NCBI RefSeq assembly: GCF_943193175.1
Contig: NZ_CALPDF010000002.1
Location: 124,001 to 188,000, forward strand
Direction of reading: 5' to 3'
Origin: Neobacillus muris
GTDB taxonomy: Bacteria > Bacillota > Bacilli > Bacillales > Cytobacillaceae
Length of the DNA: 64,000 bases
The notes under the pieces were generated by a model. It searched no databases, was not told where the DNA came from, and saw only the letters and a program-made list of their open reading frames with translations. Position numbers and translations under genes: made by a program. Below are positions 9,095 through 19,836 of this stretch, piece after piece. Every line of letters begins with the position of its first letter. Position 1 is the stretch's first letter.

Positions 9095-11492
9095 TGTTAT
9101 TGTGGATGTTCCAACGAAACAAACAGATAAAACGTTTGATTATTTGATTCCTGAACAATGGGAGAGCATAGTGGCGCCAGGGATGAGAGTCATTGTGCCC
9201 TTTGGTCCCCGCCATATCCAGGGATTTGTAACGGAAATCAAGACACATTCGGAATTCAAACAGCTAAGGGAAATAATCGAGCCAATGGACCTTGAGCCTG
9301 TGTTAAATCAAGAATTGCTGGAGCTCGGGGATTGGCTGACGGATACGACCTTGTGTTTTAGGATTTTTGCCTATCAAGTAATGCTTCCTGCTGCGTTAAA
9401 AGCGAAATACGAAAAAAAAGTAAAGCTGGCGATTGGAGCAAAAGCTTCGGATCTGCCTGATCCGCTCTCGGATCTATTTGAGCAAGGCGAGATGCTTGAT
9501 TGGGAGGAATCTATAAAGAAAGGGCTCGTGGGACTTCTTCATCGGGAAGCGGTTAAGGGAAATCTTGAGGTCATTTACCTGGTGAAAGAAAGAGTAAGGA
9601 AAAAACATATAAAAATCATCGCCCCGGCTGTATCGGCTGCCCAATTAACCGAGGAATTGACCCTGCTTCCAGCTAACGCGGAAAAACAAAAGCAGGTATT
9701 AAAATATTTTATTGAACAAAATCAAGAAACGGAATACAAAAGACTAACTTCAGAAATCAACTTATCTCCTTCTGCGATAAAGTCGCTTACAGCAAAAGGC
9801 CTATTGGCTGAAACGGAGAAGGAGGTTTATCGAGACCCGTTTGATGATCGAACTTTTCAAAAAACAGAGCCGCTGCCCTTAACAGAAAACCAAGAAAATG
9901 CGATAACACCCATTTTGAATGCAGTTGAAAAAGGAGAACATGAAGTGTTCCTGCTTTATGGGGTGACCGGAAGCGGCAAAACGGAAATATACCTGCAGTC
10001 GATTCAGAAAGTAATCGAAAAAGGGCAGGAAGCGATAGTTCTTGTTCCGGAAATATCCTTGACCCCGCAAATGGTCAATCGGTTTAAAGGCCGGTTTGGT
10101 GATTTAGTTGCTGTTATGCACAGCGGATTGTCTGCAGGGGAGAAATATGATGAGTGGCGAAAAATCCAGCGAAAGGAAGTAAAGGTAGTGGTAGGGGCAA
10201 GGTCAGCCATCTTTGCTCCCTTTGAGAATATCGGCATTATCATCATTGATGAGGAACATGAAACAAGCTATAAGCAGGAAGATATGCCTCGCTATCATGC
10301 AAGAGATGTTGCCATTAAAAGGGCACAGACCTATAATTGTCCGGTTGTATTAGGCAGTGCAACGCCATCTTTAGAATCTTTTGCACGTGCACAGAAAAAG
10401 GTGTATCACTTATTGACACTCCCATCAAGAATGAATAATCAGGCCCTTCCATCAGTTGAAATCGTTGATATGCGGGAAGAGCTTCGTTCTGGAAATCGCT
10501 CGATGTTTTCAAAAAAGCTGTTGGAATTGCTGAAGGACCGTCTGGAGAAAAATCAGCAATCGGTTTTATTTTTAAATAAACGCGGCCATTCCTCTTTTGT
10601 CATGTGCCGGGATTGCGGATATGTAGTTAACTGTCCAAACTGCGATATTTCGCTGACTTACCATCGGGCTGGCGTGCGAATGAAATGCCATTATTGCGGC
10701 TACGAAGCCCCTGTTCCCACAGTATGTCCTGAGTGCTCCAGTGAATATATCCGCTATTTTGGAACGGGAACACAAAAAGTGGAGGATGAACTCGGCAAGA
10801 TTCTCCCAGAAGCTAGGGTAATTCGGATGGATGTTGACACCACCGGAAGAAAGGGAGCTCATGAAAAATTATTAACGGATTTTAAAGATGGGAAAGCAGA
10901 TATTCTATTAGGAACGCAAATGATTGCTAAAGGCCTTGATTTCCCTAATATTACGCTTGTAGGGGTATTATCCGCTGATACGATGCTGCATTTGCCTGAT
11001 TTTCGGTCTTCAGAAAAAACATTTCAGCTGCTGACCCAAGTCAGTGGACGTGCCGGGCGCCACAAGCTTCCAGGCGAGGTGATCATCCAAACCTATACAC
11101 CAGAGCATTACAGCATTGAACTCGCAGGGACCCAGGATTATAATCTGTTTTACCATCGGGAAATGATGGTCCGTAAAATGCATCATTATCCGCCTTTCTA
11201 TTACCTCGCCCTCATTACAGTCAGTCATGAGCAGCTGATGACCGTTGTTTCAGAAACGGAGAAAATTGTTCAGTTTGTTTCCTCGCAGGTTTCAAAAGAT
11301 GCGGTCGTTCTTGGTCCTACGGTCTCACCCATTGCCAGGATTAATAATAGATATCGGTATCAATGTCTGATAAAATACAAACGTGAACCGAACCTTTACA
11401 AGACGCTAAAAAGGATCCTGGACCAATATCAAACAACTGCTAAAAACGGTCCCCAAGTATCAGTGGACGTAAATCCGTTTATCTTGATGTAA
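9081..11492 (+). CDS. priA: Primosomal helicase PriA
   Basis: PriA recognises stalled forks and D-loops and reloads the replicative helicase. The 803-residue protein has an N-terminal DNA-binding domain, Walker A GVTGSGKTE near residue 294, the DEEH Walker B box near 389, an eight-cysteine zinc region (CRDCGY, CPNCD, CHYCGY, CPEC) around 508-555, and helicase motifs SGRAGR downstream. It begins inside the end of coaBC, so the two are likely coupled. Length equals that of B. subtilis PriA. Beyond the gene about 80 bp lead to def. Confidence 0.98.
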   Translation: MKIASVIVDVPTKQTDKTFDYLIPEQWESIVAPGMRVIVPFGPRHIQGFVTEIKTHSEFKQLREIIEPMDLEPVLNQELLELGDWLTDTTLCFRIFAYQVMLPAALKAKYEKKVKLAIGAKASDLPDPLSDLFEQGEMLDWEESIKKGLVGLLHREAVKGNLEVIYLVKERVRKKHIKIIAPAVSAAQLTEELTLLPANAEKQKQVLKYFIEQNQETEYKRLTSEINLSPSAIKSLTAKGLLAETEKEVYRDPFDDRTFQKTEPLPLTENQENAITPILNAVEKGEHEVFLLYGVTGSGKTEIYLQSIQKVIEKGQEAIVLVPEISLTPQMVNRFKGRFGDLVAVMHSGLSAGEKYDEWRKIQRKEVKVVVGARSAIFAPFENIGIIIIDEEHETSYKQEDMPRYHARDVAIKRAQTYNCPVVLGSATPSLESFARAQKKVYHLLTLPSRMNNQALPSVEIVDMREELRSGNRSMFSKKLLELLKDRLEKNQQSVLFLNKRGHSSFVMCRDCGYVVNCPNCDISLTYHRAGVRMKCHYCGYEAPVPTVCPECSSEYIRYFGTGTQKVEDELGKILPEARVIRMDVDTTGRKGAHEKLLTDFKDGKADILLGTQMIAKGLDFPNITLVGVLSADTMLHLPDFRSSEKTFQLLTQVSGRAGRHKLPGEVIIQTYTPEHYSIELAGTQDYNLFYHREMMVRKMHHYPPFYYLALITVSHEQLMTVVSETEKIVQFVSSQVSKDAVVLGPTVSPIARINNRYRYQCLIKYKREPNLYKTLKRILDQYQTTAKNGPQVSVDVNPFILM

Positions 11493-11571
11493 ACTGGGCG
11501 AAAATGAATAGAAAAGTGCAAATGCCCTGTAGAATGAATGATAATAAAAGACCAACAATGGAGGAACAAAA

Positions 11572-12057
11572 TTGGCTATACGCAAAATAGTAATGTATCC
11601 GAATGATATACTTGAAAAGCATTGTCAAGAGGTTAAAAAGTTTGATAAGAAGCTTGGCAAACTTCTTGATGATATGTATGAAACGATGATCGAATATGAT
11701 GGAGTCGGGCTTGCCGCACCACAAATCGGCGTGGATGCCCGGGTTGCGGTTGTAGATATAGAAGATGAAACGGGCACAATTGAAATGATCAATCCGCTGA
11801 TTCTCGAAACAAAAGGAGAACAAACTGGGCCGGAAGGATGCCTGAGTTTTCCTGGACTGTTTGGGGAAGTATCCCGGCCCAATTATGTTAAAATAGAAGC
11901 ATTTGACCGCAAAGGCAGAAAATATACGTTAGAAGCGGAAGAATTTCTGGCCAGAGCGATTCAGCATGAAATCGATCATTTGGATGGAGTCCTGTTTACT
12001 TCAAAAGTTCTCAAATACCTGTCCGAAGATGAGTTAAAAGGGGTAGAAGCAGAATGA
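11572..12057 (+). CDS. def: Peptide deformylase (type 1)
   Basis: Def removes the N-formyl group from nascent chains using a metal ion. The protein is 161 residues, with all three family motifs: [10 protein letters not shown] (44-53), EGCLSFPG (around 88-95) and the metal site QHEIDHLD (131-138). The start is a TTG at 11572, supported by GGAGGAAC at 11560 and by the MAIRKIV beginning. It overlaps fmt by 4 bp, so the enzyme that removes the formyl group is coupled to the one that adds it. Confidence 0.97.
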   Translation: MAIRKIVMYPNDILEKHCQEVKKFDKKLGKLLDDMYETMIEYDGVGLAAPQIGVDARVAVVDIEDETGTIEMINPLILETKGEQTGPEGCLSFPGLFGEVSRPNYVKIEAFDRKGRKYTLEAEEFLARAIQHEIDHLDGVLFTSKVLKYLSEDELKGVEAE

Positions 12058-12998
12058 CCAAAATTGTTTTTATGGGGACACCAGACTTTTCGGTGCCTGT
12101 CTTACGGCAAATCATCGAAGACGGCTTTGAGGTGATTGCTGTCGTAACCCAGCCGGACCGGCCGGTAGGAAGGAAAAAGGTATTGACCCCCCCGCCTGTT
12201 AAGGCAGAAGCCTTAAAACAAGGGATCCCAGTCTTTCAGCCTGAAAAAATTAGGCAGCCAGAAGAGCTGAACAAGATCCTTGCCCTAAAGCCAGATTTAG
12301 TAGTTACCGCCGCATTTGGCCAAATATTGCCAAAAGAGCTGCTTGAGGCTCCGAAACATGGCTGTATCAATGTCCATGCTTCACTGCTTCCGGAATTACG
12401 CGGAGGTGCCCCTATTCACTATGCCATTCTCCAGGGTAAAAAGAAAACCGGGATTACTATTATGTATATGGCAGAAAAATTGGATGCTGGGGATATTTTA
12501 ACAACTGTTGAAGTCCCGATTACGGATACGGATAATGTGGGAACACTACATGACAAGCTAAGCAGTGCCGGTGCCAAGTTATTATCGGAGACACTCCCGC
12601 TATTGCTTGAAGGCAAGCTGGCACCCATTCCCCAAAATGATGCATACGCAACGTTTGCTCCTAATATTAAACGGGAACAGGAAAAAATCAATTGGGAAAA
12701 AACTGGAACAGAAATTTATAATCACATCCGCGGCTTAAATCCATGGCCAGTTGCGTTCACAACTCTCGATGGCCAAGTATTAAAAATATGGAGTGCGGAA
12801 AAAAAAGCTGGTGTAACGGGGGAAACACCTGGAACCGTAGTGCAAATCGAGCCGGATGGCTTAGTGATCAGCACCGGCGATGACACAGCCATTAAAATCA
12901 CGGAACTGCAGCCTGCGGGTAAAACAAAAATGGCCAGTAAACAATTTTTGCAGGGAGCAGGTTCGAAAATTTCAATAGGCAATAAACTGGGAGAATGA
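12054..12998 (+). CDS. fmt: Methionyl-tRNA formyltransferase
   Basis: Fmt transfers a formyl group from 10-formyltetrahydrofolate to initiator Met-tRNA. The 314-residue protein starts [14 protein letters not shown] and holds the folate-site motif [14 protein letters not shown] (about residues 109-122), then a C-terminal OB-like tRNA-binding domain. It overlaps def upstream by 4 bp, and rsmB follows within two bases. The grouping priA-def-fmt-rsmB is standard in Bacillaceae. Confidence 0.98.
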   Translation: MTKIVFMGTPDFSVPVLRQIIEDGFEVIAVVTQPDRPVGRKKVLTPPPVKAEALKQGIPVFQPEKIRQPEELNKILALKPDLVVTAAFGQILPKELLEAPKHGCINVHASLLPELRGGAPIHYAILQGKKKTGITIMYMAEKLDAGDILTTVEVPITDTDNVGTLHDKLSSAGAKLLSETLPLLLEGKLAPIPQNDAYATFAPNIKREQEKINWEKTGTEIYNHIRGLNPWPVAFTTLDGQVLKIWSAEKKAGVTGETPGTVVQIEPDGLVISTGDDTAIKITELQPAGKTKMASKQFLQGAGSKISIGNKLGE

Positions 12999-12999
12999 T

Positions 13000-14352
13000 A
13001 TGATAACAAAATCGGGAAAAAATGTACGTGAAACAGCGATGGATCTCCTTATTGCAATTGAAAAAAATCAATCCTACAGTAATTTGCTGCTAAACCAGAC
13101 CATAAAGAAACATCAAATTCCGCAAAAAGATGTGGGGTTATTGACCGAGTTAACCTATGGCACCCTGCAAAGAAGAGCTTTATTGGATTTTTATTTAAAG
13201 CCTTTTATCAAGAATAGCAAGAAGTTAGAGGATTGGGTATGGCAGCTCTTACGGCTGACGGTTTATCAAATGGTCTTTTTGGATAAAATTCCAGATCGCG
13301 CAGCCATCCATGAAGCGGTTGAAATTGCAAAAAAACGAGGCCATAAAGGAATTTCCGGGCTGGTAAATGGAGTTCTAAGATCAATGCAGCGGGAGGGGCT
13401 GCCGCCGCTCGAGCAAATTGCGGATAGACTTGAACGGCTGGCCATAGAAACGAGCCATCCTGATTGGCTTGTAAAACGCTGGGTGGCCCAATTTGGTTTT
13501 GACAAAACAAAAGCCATGTGTGAGTTGAACCTCACTGCGCCACTTCAAACAGCGCGAGTCAATTTGACTAAAATTTCAAGGGATGATTGTGTAAGTCTCC
13601 TGGAAGCTGAAGGCTATCAACTAGAGAAGAGCCCAATAATCCCTGAAGCAATCCGTTCTCGTAAGGGAAATTTAGCTGCTTCTCAGGCGTTTCATGATGG
13701 CTTGTTCACCATTCAGGACGAGAGTTCCATGCTTGTTGCATATGCTCTGGGAATTTCCGGAAATGAAACGATATTGGATGCCTGTGCCGCTCCAGGGGGA
13801 AAAAGCACGCACATTGCCGAGAAACTAACGGCCGGAGGTCAAGTTATGTCAATCGACCTCCATGAACATAAGGTGAAATTAATCCGTGAAAATGCGGATC
13901 GGTTAGGCTTGGATAATATTGAGACTATGGCTATGGATTCGAGAAAAGTCCAAGAGCGGTTTGTCCCTGAGTCCTTTGACAAAATCCTGCTTGATGCACC
14001 TTGCTCTGGACTTGGTGTAATGAGACGCAAGCCAGATATGAAATATACAAAAACGGAACAGGACATTGTCCAGCTAAGTATGATTCAACAAAATTTATTA
14101 GATTCAATGGCTCCTCTGGTGAAGCCTGGAGGAACTCTTGTCTATAGCACATGCACAATCGATAAACAGGAAAATGAACATACAATCGCAGCATTTTTAA
14201 AACAGCATCCTGAATTCGAGGGAGATATGGCTTTTAAAGAGAGAATGCCAAAAGCGATACAGCCATTCATATCTGGGTGTGATTTGCAGATATTCCCCCA
14301 GGATTTTGGCTCTGATGGATTCTATATTGCAGTATTAAGAAAGAAGGTGTAA
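13000..14352 (+). CDS. rsmB: 16S rRNA (cytosine-967-C5) methyltransferase
   Basis: RsmB methylates C967 of 16S rRNA with S-adenosylmethionine. The 450-residue protein has a NusB-like RNA-binding N-terminus ([13 protein letters not shown] through about residue 130) and a Rossmann methyltransferase domain: SAM motif [12 protein letters not shown] near 259-270, catalytic-region [12 protein letters not shown] near 333, and the second conserved cysteine in [12 protein letters not shown] near 381. It starts at ATG 13000, two bases after fmt. Confidence 0.97.
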   Translation: MITKSGKNVRETAMDLLIAIEKNQSYSNLLLNQTIKKHQIPQKDVGLLTELTYGTLQRRALLDFYLKPFIKNSKKLEDWVWQLLRLTVYQMVFLDKIPDRAAIHEAVEIAKKRGHKGISGLVNGVLRSMQREGLPPLEQIADRLERLAIETSHPDWLVKRWVAQFGFDKTKAMCELNLTAPLQTARVNLTKISRDDCVSLLEAEGYQLEKSPIIPEAIRSRKGNLAASQAFHDGLFTIQDESSMLVAYALGISGNETILDACAAPGGKSTHIAEKLTAGGQVMSIDLHEHKVKLIRENADRLGLDNIETMAMDSRKVQERFVPESFDKILLDAPCSGLGVMRRKPDMKYTKTEQDIVQLSMIQQNLLDSMAPLVKPGGTLVYSTCTIDKQENEHTIAAFLKQHPEFEGDMAFKERMPKAIQPFISGCDLQIFPQDFGSDGFYIAVLRKKV

Positions 14353-14356
14353 CAGG

Positions 14357-15448
14357 TTGGAACAAGTAACAACAACTAAGACTAAACCAACAATGGACAT
14401 GAATAAAAAATCAATTTATTCCTTGCAGTTACAGGAATTGAAGGATTGGCTCTCTGAAAATGGAGAGAAACCATTCCGTGCCGAACAAATCTATGATTGG
14501 CTGTATAAAAAAAGAGCTGTCTCCTTTGAAGAGATGAGCAATTTATCAAAACCGCTGAGAGAAAAGCTGGCAGACCAATTTCAAATTACGACTTTAAATA
14601 CAGTCATTCAGCAAACATCCTCCGACGGCACCATTAAATTTCTTTTTGAGCTTCATGATGGATTCTCCATTGAAACCGTGCTGATGCGGCATGATTATGG
14701 GAATTCGGTTTGTGTGACAACTCAAGTTGGCTGCAGGATCGGCTGTACTTTTTGTGCCTCCACACTGGGTGGATTAAAAAGGCATTTGGAAGCAGGTGAA
14801 ATTGTAGCTCAAGTAGTCAAATGCCAAAAGGCGCTTGATGAATTGGGAGAACGTGTTGATTCTGTTGTCATCATGGGAATTGGAGAACCTTTTGATAACT
14901 ACAATAACATGCTCTCCTTCCTAAAGATTATTAATCATGATAAAGGGCTAAATATTGGAGCGCGGCACATTACCGTCTCTACTAGTGGGATTATCCCAAA
15001 AATTTATAAATTCGCTGATGAAAATATGCAAATTAATTTTGCTATTTCCCTCCATGCCCCAAATACTGAGCTCCGAAGCAAGCTGATGCCAATCAATAAA
15101 GCATTCAAACTTGATGACTTAATGAAGGCAGTGCGGTATTATATCGATAAGACAGGCCGTCGCGTCAGCTTTGAATATGGTTTATTCGGCGGAGTGAATG
15201 ATTCGGTCGAACATGCGGAAGAGCTGGCGGATTTAATTACTGGGCTCAAGTGCCATGTTAACTTGATCCCAGTTAACTATGTGCCGGAACGAGATTATGT
15301 CCGGACACCTAGAGACAAAATCTTTGCTTTTGAACGGACACTAAAAAATCGCGGTATTAATGTGACAATACGCCGAGAGCACGGTCATGATATTGATGCA
15401 GCATGTGGACAACTTCGTGCAAAGGAGCGGAAAGAGGAGACGAGGTAA
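14357..15448 (+). CDS. rlmN: Dual-specificity 23S rRNA/tRNA adenine-C2 methyltransferase (radical SAM)
   Basis: RlmN makes 2-methyladenosine at A2503 of 23S rRNA and at A37 of some tRNAs. The 363-residue protein has the radical SAM cluster CRIGCTFC at residues 126-133, the [11 protein letters not shown] segment and the C-terminal mechanistic cysteine region ([12 protein letters not shown]). The start is a TTG at 14357 preceded by AAGGTG; with it the length equals that of B. subtilis RlmN, although ATG codons at 14393 and 14399 are alternatives. It sits 4 bp after rsmB and 3 bp before prpC. Absence of the second acidic-loop features of Cfr favours RlmN over the resistance enzyme. Confidence 0.96.
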   Translation: MEQVTTTKTKPTMDMNKKSIYSLQLQELKDWLSENGEKPFRAEQIYDWLYKKRAVSFEEMSNLSKPLREKLADQFQITTLNTVIQQTSSDGTIKFLFELHDGFSIETVLMRHDYGNSVCVTTQVGCRIGCTFCASTLGGLKRHLEAGEIVAQVVKCQKALDELGERVDSVVIMGIGEPFDNYNNMLSFLKIINHDKGLNIGARHITVSTSGIIPKIYKFADENMQINFAISLHAPNTELRSKLMPINKAFKLDDLMKAVRYYIDKTGRRVSFEYGLFGGVNDSVEHAEELADLITGLKCHVNLIPVNYVPERDYVRTPRDKIFAFERTLKNRGINVTIRREHGHDIDAACGQLRAKERKEETR

Positions 15449-15451
15449 GGT

Positions 15452-16204
15452 ATGAAAGCAGTTTTCTTAACAGACCGAGGAAAAGTACGTCTTCACAATG
15501 AGGATGCCGGCGGCGTTTTTTTGAACCCTGACGGCATCCGTCTTGCCATTGTTGCGGATGGAATGGGCGGTCACCGTGCTGGTGATGTAGCAAGTGAAAT
15601 GACTTTGACACAACTAAAAGACGAGTGGGAAAAAGCAACGGGCATTGAAACAGCAGAGATAGCTGAAAAATGGCTAAAAGAATCTATTACCAAAGTTAAC
15701 GCGCTGCTGCTGGATCATGCGACCAACAACAGCGAGTGTGATGGCATGGGAACCACCATCGTAGCCGCTATTATTACAGATCGATTTGCCACTGTCGCCC
15801 ATATTGGTGACAGCCGCGGCTATTTGTTAAATGAGACCGGATTCAAACAAATTACCGATGACCATTCCCTTGTCAATGAGCTAGTGAAAACGGGACAAAT
15901 TTCGAAAGAAGATGCGGAACATCATCCACGAAAAAATGTGCTGCTCCGGGCTCTAGGTACTGAAAAAGCGGTGGATATCGATATAACGACCATCATCTTT
16001 GAAGAAGGGGACATTCTCCTATTATGTTCTGATGGGCTCTCTAACAAAGTTAGTGAAAAAGAAATGACAGAAATTCTCTTAAATGATGATGAACTTGATC
16101 AAAAGGCAAGCACATTCATCTCGCTTGCCAACCAATATGGCGGCGAGGATAACATTACATTGGTTATAGTAGAGTTTTCTGCGAGCATTGAGGGTGATGT
16201 TTAG
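15452..16204 (+). CDS. prpC: PP2C-type protein phosphatase PrpC
   Basis: PrpC is the Mn2+-dependent Ser/Thr phosphatase that opposes the kinase encoded next door. The 250-residue protein has the PPM metal-site motifs: RLHNEDAGG near residue 14, VADGMGGHRAGD near 31-42, HIGDSRGY, and LCSDGLSNKV and GGEDNITLV at the C-terminus. Its stop codon directly abuts the prkC start, so kinase and phosphatase are made from one message. Known substrates in B. subtilis include PrkC, RsgA and elongation factors. Confidence 0.97.
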   Translation: MKAVFLTDRGKVRLHNEDAGGVFLNPDGIRLAIVADGMGGHRAGDVASEMTLTQLKDEWEKATGIETAEIAEKWLKESITKVNALLLDHATNNSECDGMGTTIVAAIITDRFATVAHIGDSRGYLLNETGFKQITDDHSLVNELVKTGQISKEDAEHHPRKNVLLRALGTEKAVDIDITTIIFEEGDILLLCSDGLSNKVSEKEMTEILLNDDELDQKASTFISLANQYGGEDNITLVIVEFSASIEGDV

Positions 16205-18181
16205 ATGTTAATCGGCAAACGATTAAGCGGCCGCTATAAAATTTTGGAAATGATCGGCGGAGGGGGCATGGCGAATGTTTATTTAGCACATGACATGATC
16301 CTCGACCGGGATGTAGCTGTTAAGATGCTGCGGCTTGATTTTGCAAATGACGAAGAGTTTATCCGCCGATTCCATAGAGAAGCACAGTCTGCTACAAGTT
16401 TGGCTCATCCTAATATTGTCAATATATATGATGTCGGTGAAGAAAATGAACTTTATTATATTGTTATGGAATTCGTCGATGGTCAAACTTTGAAACAATA
16501 CATACAGCAAAACTCTCCTCTAAGAGTCGAGGAAGCAATTGAGATAATGAAGCAGCTGACTTCTGCCATTTCACATGCGCATCATAACCACATCATTCAT
16601 CGGGATATTAAACCACATAATATTTTAATTGATCATGAAGGCAATGTGAAAATTACAGATTTCGGCATCGCGATGGCCCTAAGTGCTACAGCGATTACAC
16701 AAACCAATTCCGTGTTAGGTTCTGTCCATTATTTGTCTCCGGAACAAGCCCGGGGCGGAATGGCAAATCGAAAATCAGACATTTATTCACTAGGAATTGT
16801 TCTGTTCGAATTATTGACCGGCAGGCTGCCTTTTTCTGGGGAATCTGCAGTGTCTATCGCTTTAAAGCATCTTAATTCAGAAACACCTTCTGTTAGAAGA
16901 TGGAATCCAAACATACCGCAAAGTGTTGAAAACATTGTCTTAAAAGCAACGGCTAAAGATCCGTTTCATCGATATAATACCGTGGATGAAATGGAGGAGG
17001 ACTTGCGGACAGCACTTGATCCGGAACGCATGAACGAACCGAAATTTACGATACCAATAGATGATGAGGCAACGAAAGCTATCCCGATCATCACCAATGA
17101 CAAGCCTTTGAAAAATTTGGATGAAACGTTGGTACACAAAAATGAAAAGCATCCGAATTCTTCAAATAGTCCAGACGATCAAGGAAAACCAAAACCGAAA
17201 AAGAGAAAAAAATGGCCAATCATCCTCTCGACGCTGGTTGTTCTAGCCATCATCGGCATTCTATCTTATATTTTTTTACCAGGCGTGCTATCTGCCAAAG
17301 AAATCAAAATACCAGATGTCAGCGGAATGAATGTGGATGATGCGGTTTCTAAGCTGAAGCTAGAGGGACTTGGTGTAAGCAAAAAAATAGAAATAACCGA
17401 TGATGAATTCAAAAAGGGCCAGGTAATTAAAACAGATCCTAAAGCAGGAACAACGTTAAAGGAAAATTACAAGGTTACTTTATATATTAGCAAGGGTAAG
17501 GAAAAATATGAACTGTCTGATTATACAGGCCGGCTATATGACGATGTTGTGGAAATTCTAGGGGAGCTGCATTTTAAAGATATCCAGAAAACAGAGGAAT
17601 ATGATGAGAGTGAACCTGGGACTATTATTAGCCAAGAGCCGGAAGAAGGCAAAAAGGTGGTTCCAGAAGACACAGTATTGGCATTTGTCGTAAGTAAAGG
17701 ACCTGAGAAGATTGTTTTGCGGGATCTCAAAGAATACACATTAAAGAGTGCACAGGATTATGCCTCTCAGGTTGGTTTAACTCTTGATGCCACCCAAGAA
17801 CAATATGACGAAACAATACCAAAAGGCATGGTCATTTCTCAAAAACCTGTCCCAGGCACCCAATTGATAAAGGGTGATGCTGTAACGGTCATTATTTCTA
17901 AGGGGCCAGAGGAAAAGCCGCCAAAGACTGTTTATAAAGATCTCAATATACCTTATGATCCAACTGAGCCGGGACCGCCGGGACAAAAACAAACGGTTTT
18001 CATCTACATTGACGACATGCAGCATTCGATGACTGAGCCTGCGCAAGTCATCGAAATAACCGCGACAAAAGTAGTGCCGATTCAATTGGAAATTCCTTAT
18101 AACGGGACAGCGGGCTACCGGGTTATCCGAGGGGACAAGGTGATTGACGAAGGTAAATTTAATTATGCAGATGTAGAATGA
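16205..18181 (+). CDS. prkC: Membrane Ser/Thr kinase with PASTA repeats
   Basis: PrkC senses muropeptides and controls germination and growth-state responses. The 658-residue protein has a Hanks-type kinase domain: glycine loop IGGGGMANVY (18-27), catalytic K40, HRDIKPHN with D134, and DFG at 152-154 followed by a Thr/Ser-rich activation loop. A Lys-rich juxtamembrane stretch precedes one membrane helix (about 337-360). Outside are three PASTA repeats (about 366-435, 436-503, 504-572) and a C-terminal Ig-like domain. This is the canonical Bacillus layout with three PASTA units. RsgA, the next gene product, is a known PrkC substrate in B. subtilis, so the cluster links kinase, phosphatase and target. 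Confidence 0.98.
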   Translation: MLIGKRLSGRYKILEMIGGGGMANVYLAHDMILDRDVAVKMLRLDFANDEEFIRRFHREAQSATSLAHPNIVNIYDVGEENELYYIVMEFVDGQTLKQYIQQNSPLRVEEAIEIMKQLTSAISHAHHNHIIHRDIKPHNILIDHEGNVKITDFGIAMALSATAITQTNSVLGSVHYLSPEQARGGMANRKSDIYSLGIVLFELLTGRLPFSGESAVSIALKHLNSETPSVRRWNPNIPQSVENIVLKATAKDPFHRYNTVDEMEEDLRTALDPERMNEPKFTIPIDDEATKAIPIITNDKPLKNLDETLVHKNEKHPNSSNSPDDQGKPKPKKRKKWPIILSTLVVLAIIGILSYIFLPGVLSAKEIKIPDVSGMNVDDAVSKLKLEGLGVSKKIEITDDEFKKGQVIKTDPKAGTTLKENYKVTLYISKGKEKYELSDYTGRLYDDVVEILGELHFKDIQKTEEYDESEPGTIISQEPEEGKKVVPEDTVLAFVVSKGPEKIVLRDLKEYTLKSAQDYASQVGLTLDATQEQYDETIPKGMVISQKPVPGTQLIKGDAVTVIISKGPEEKPPKTVYKDLNIPYDPTEPGPPGQKQTVFIYIDDMQHSMTEPAQVIEITATKVVPIQLEIPYNGTAGYRVIRGDKVIDEGKFNYADVE

Positions 18182-18232
18182 TAAGATTTTTACTAAGAGA
18201 TAGGTTTAAATAAATAGGCAAGGAGGGCAGCT

Positions 18233-19114
18233 ATGCCTGAAGGGAAAATTGTAAAAGCACTTAGCGGTTTTTATTATGTTCTGCATCATGATCGGTTAAT
18301 CCAATGCCGTGGCAGAGGGGTTTTTCGGAAAAATAAAGTAACTCCTCTTGTTGGGGATGATGTGGTGTTTCAGGCTGAAAATGAACTGGATGGATATATA
18401 TTGGAAGTGAAAGAGCGAAAAAATGAATTGCTCCGTCCTCCCGTGGCGAATGTCGACCAAGCCATCCTAGTATTTTCAGCAGTAGAGCCAGATTTTAGCA
18501 CAGTCCTGCTGGATCGTTTTCTTGTCCTTGTGGAATTTAATCAAATCAAGCCGATTATTTGTATCAGCAAGATGGATTTAACGAATCAAGAGCAGGAAAA
18601 GCAGATATTAAACTATGCAGACCACTATAAACACGCAGGATATGAGGTCATTCTTACTTCATCTGAAACAGAATCCGGCATTGAACAATTGCAGCCGCAT
18701 CTGGAAAACAAAATATCGGTATTTGCCGGGCAATCGGGAGTAGGGAAATCCTCCTTATTAAATGTACTGCGGCCAGACCTTGAATTAAAAACCAATGATA
18801 TCTCTTCCCATTTGGGCAGAGGCCGGCATACAACCAGGCACGTGGAACTTATACAAGTTGGAAATGGTCTATTAGCCGACACCCCTGGCTTTAGTTCATT
18901 GGATTTTAATGACATAGAAGCAGAAGATCTGACGAGCTGCTTTCCTGAATTACAAAAGGCAAGTGATGATTGTAAATTCCGCGGCTGCCTTCATGTCAGC
19001 GAACCAAAATGCGGAGTGAAAGAGAAGGTGAAGTCTGGGGAAATTCCGGATTACCGCTATGAACATTATGTGAATTTCCTGCAGGAAATCAAGGAAAGAA
19101 AGCCGCGTTATTAA
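18233..19114 (+). CDS. rsgA: Ribosome small subunit-dependent GTPase RsgA (CpgA)
   Basis: RsgA is a circularly permuted GTPase that checks late 30S assembly. The 293-residue protein begins MPEGKIVKAL, then has an OB fold, the G4 motif SKMD, the P-loop GQSGVGKSS, G3 DTPGF and a C-terminal zinc knuckle of pattern C-x4-C-x-H-x5-C (CKFRGCLHVSEPKC). The start ATG 18233 follows AAGGAGGGCAGCT. In B. subtilis the gene after it is rpe; here a terminator and thiN follow instead. Confidence 0.97.
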   Translation: MPEGKIVKALSGFYYVLHHDRLIQCRGRGVFRKNKVTPLVGDDVVFQAENELDGYILEVKERKNELLRPPVANVDQAILVFSAVEPDFSTVLLDRFLVLVEFNQIKPIICISKMDLTNQEQEKQILNYADHYKHAGYEVILTSSETESGIEQLQPHLENKISVFAGQSGVGKSSLLNVLRPDLELKTNDISSHLGRGRHTTRHVELIQVGNGLLADTPGFSSLDFNDIEAEDLTSCFPELQKASDDCKFRGCLHVSEPKCGVKEKVKSGEIPDYRYEHYVNFLQEIKERKPRY

Positions 19115-19135
19115 CTCGTAGTGAAAATTGCATCC

Positions 19136-19166
19136 GTAAAAAGCCGGCTTAAGCCGGCTTTTTTAC
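19136..19166 (+). terminator. Terminator between rsgA and thiN
   Basis: GTAAAAAGCCGGCTT pairs perfectly with its complement, ending in TTTTTTAC. The core AAGCCGGCTT occurs twice in tandem and is itself palindromic. It occupies the place where rpe lies in B. subtilis. Confidence 0.88.
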
Positions 19167-19188
19167 CGTTCGGAAGGAGAGAGATTGA

Positions 19189-19836
19189 ATGATCATCAAT
19201 ATTTTAGCAGGCGGGCCCGCAGACCGTCTTCCAGAATTAAGCGATTATCATGAACAGAATACAGTTTGGGCAGGTGTCGACCGCGGAGTGTTTCATTTGT
19301 TAGAAAAAAATATAACCCCCTTGATAGCCTTCGGAGATTTTGATTCGGTATCAACGCAGGAACTGGAATATATCGAAAATAAGGTGAGTAAATTAAAGCG
19401 GTTTAAGCCAGAAAAGAATGAAACCGATATGGAACTCGCTTTAAACTGGGCAATGGAACAAAACCCAGAGATCATTCGCGTATTTGGGGCAACTGGAGGC
19501 AGGCTGGATCATTTATTGGCCAATGTCCAGTTATTGGTGGAACCGCTGAAAAAACAGTGCCAGGCAGAGGTGTTATTAATTGACTGCAATAATATCGTTT
19601 TTCTAAAGGGGCCAGGTACTTATTCTGTGCAGAAAATAGACCAAATTAAATACATATCATTTGTTCCACTAACCTTAAATATTTACAATCTTACGCTCGA
19701 AGGCTTTAAATACCCTTTGAAAAACCGTCATATTTCACTTGGCTCCACACTATGTATAAGTAATGAACTTATTAGCGATTATGGTACTTTTTCATTTTCC
19801 GAAGGCATATTAATAGTGATAAGAAGTCATGATTAA
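19189..19836 (+). CDS. thiN: Thiamine pyrophosphokinase
   Basis: ThiN transfers pyrophosphate from ATP to thiamine, giving thiamine diphosphate. The 215-residue protein has AGGPADRLPEL near the start, the catalytic acidic motif FGDFDSVS (48-55), the ETDMELALNWA segment and GATGGRLDHLLANVQL. Length matches B. subtilis ThiN. GGAAGGAGAGAG precedes ATG 19189. Because a strong terminator lies just upstream, thiN may depend on read-through or on a promoter I did not identify. Confidence 0.97.
   Translation: MIINILAGGPADRLPELSDYHEQNTVWAGVDRGVFHLLEKNITPLIAFGDFDSVSTQELEYIENKVSKLKRFKPEKNETDMELALNWAMEQNPEIIRVFGATGGRLDHLLANVQLLVEPLKKQCQAEVLLIDCNNIVFLKGPGTYSVQKIDQIKYISFVPLTLNIYNLTLEGFKYPLKNRHISLGSTLCISNELISDYGTFSFSEGILIVIRSHD

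Noticed and set aside
14357-15448. Cfr-type resistance methyltransferase
   Set aside because: Gene position, length and sequence fit the housekeeping RlmN; nothing points to Cfr.
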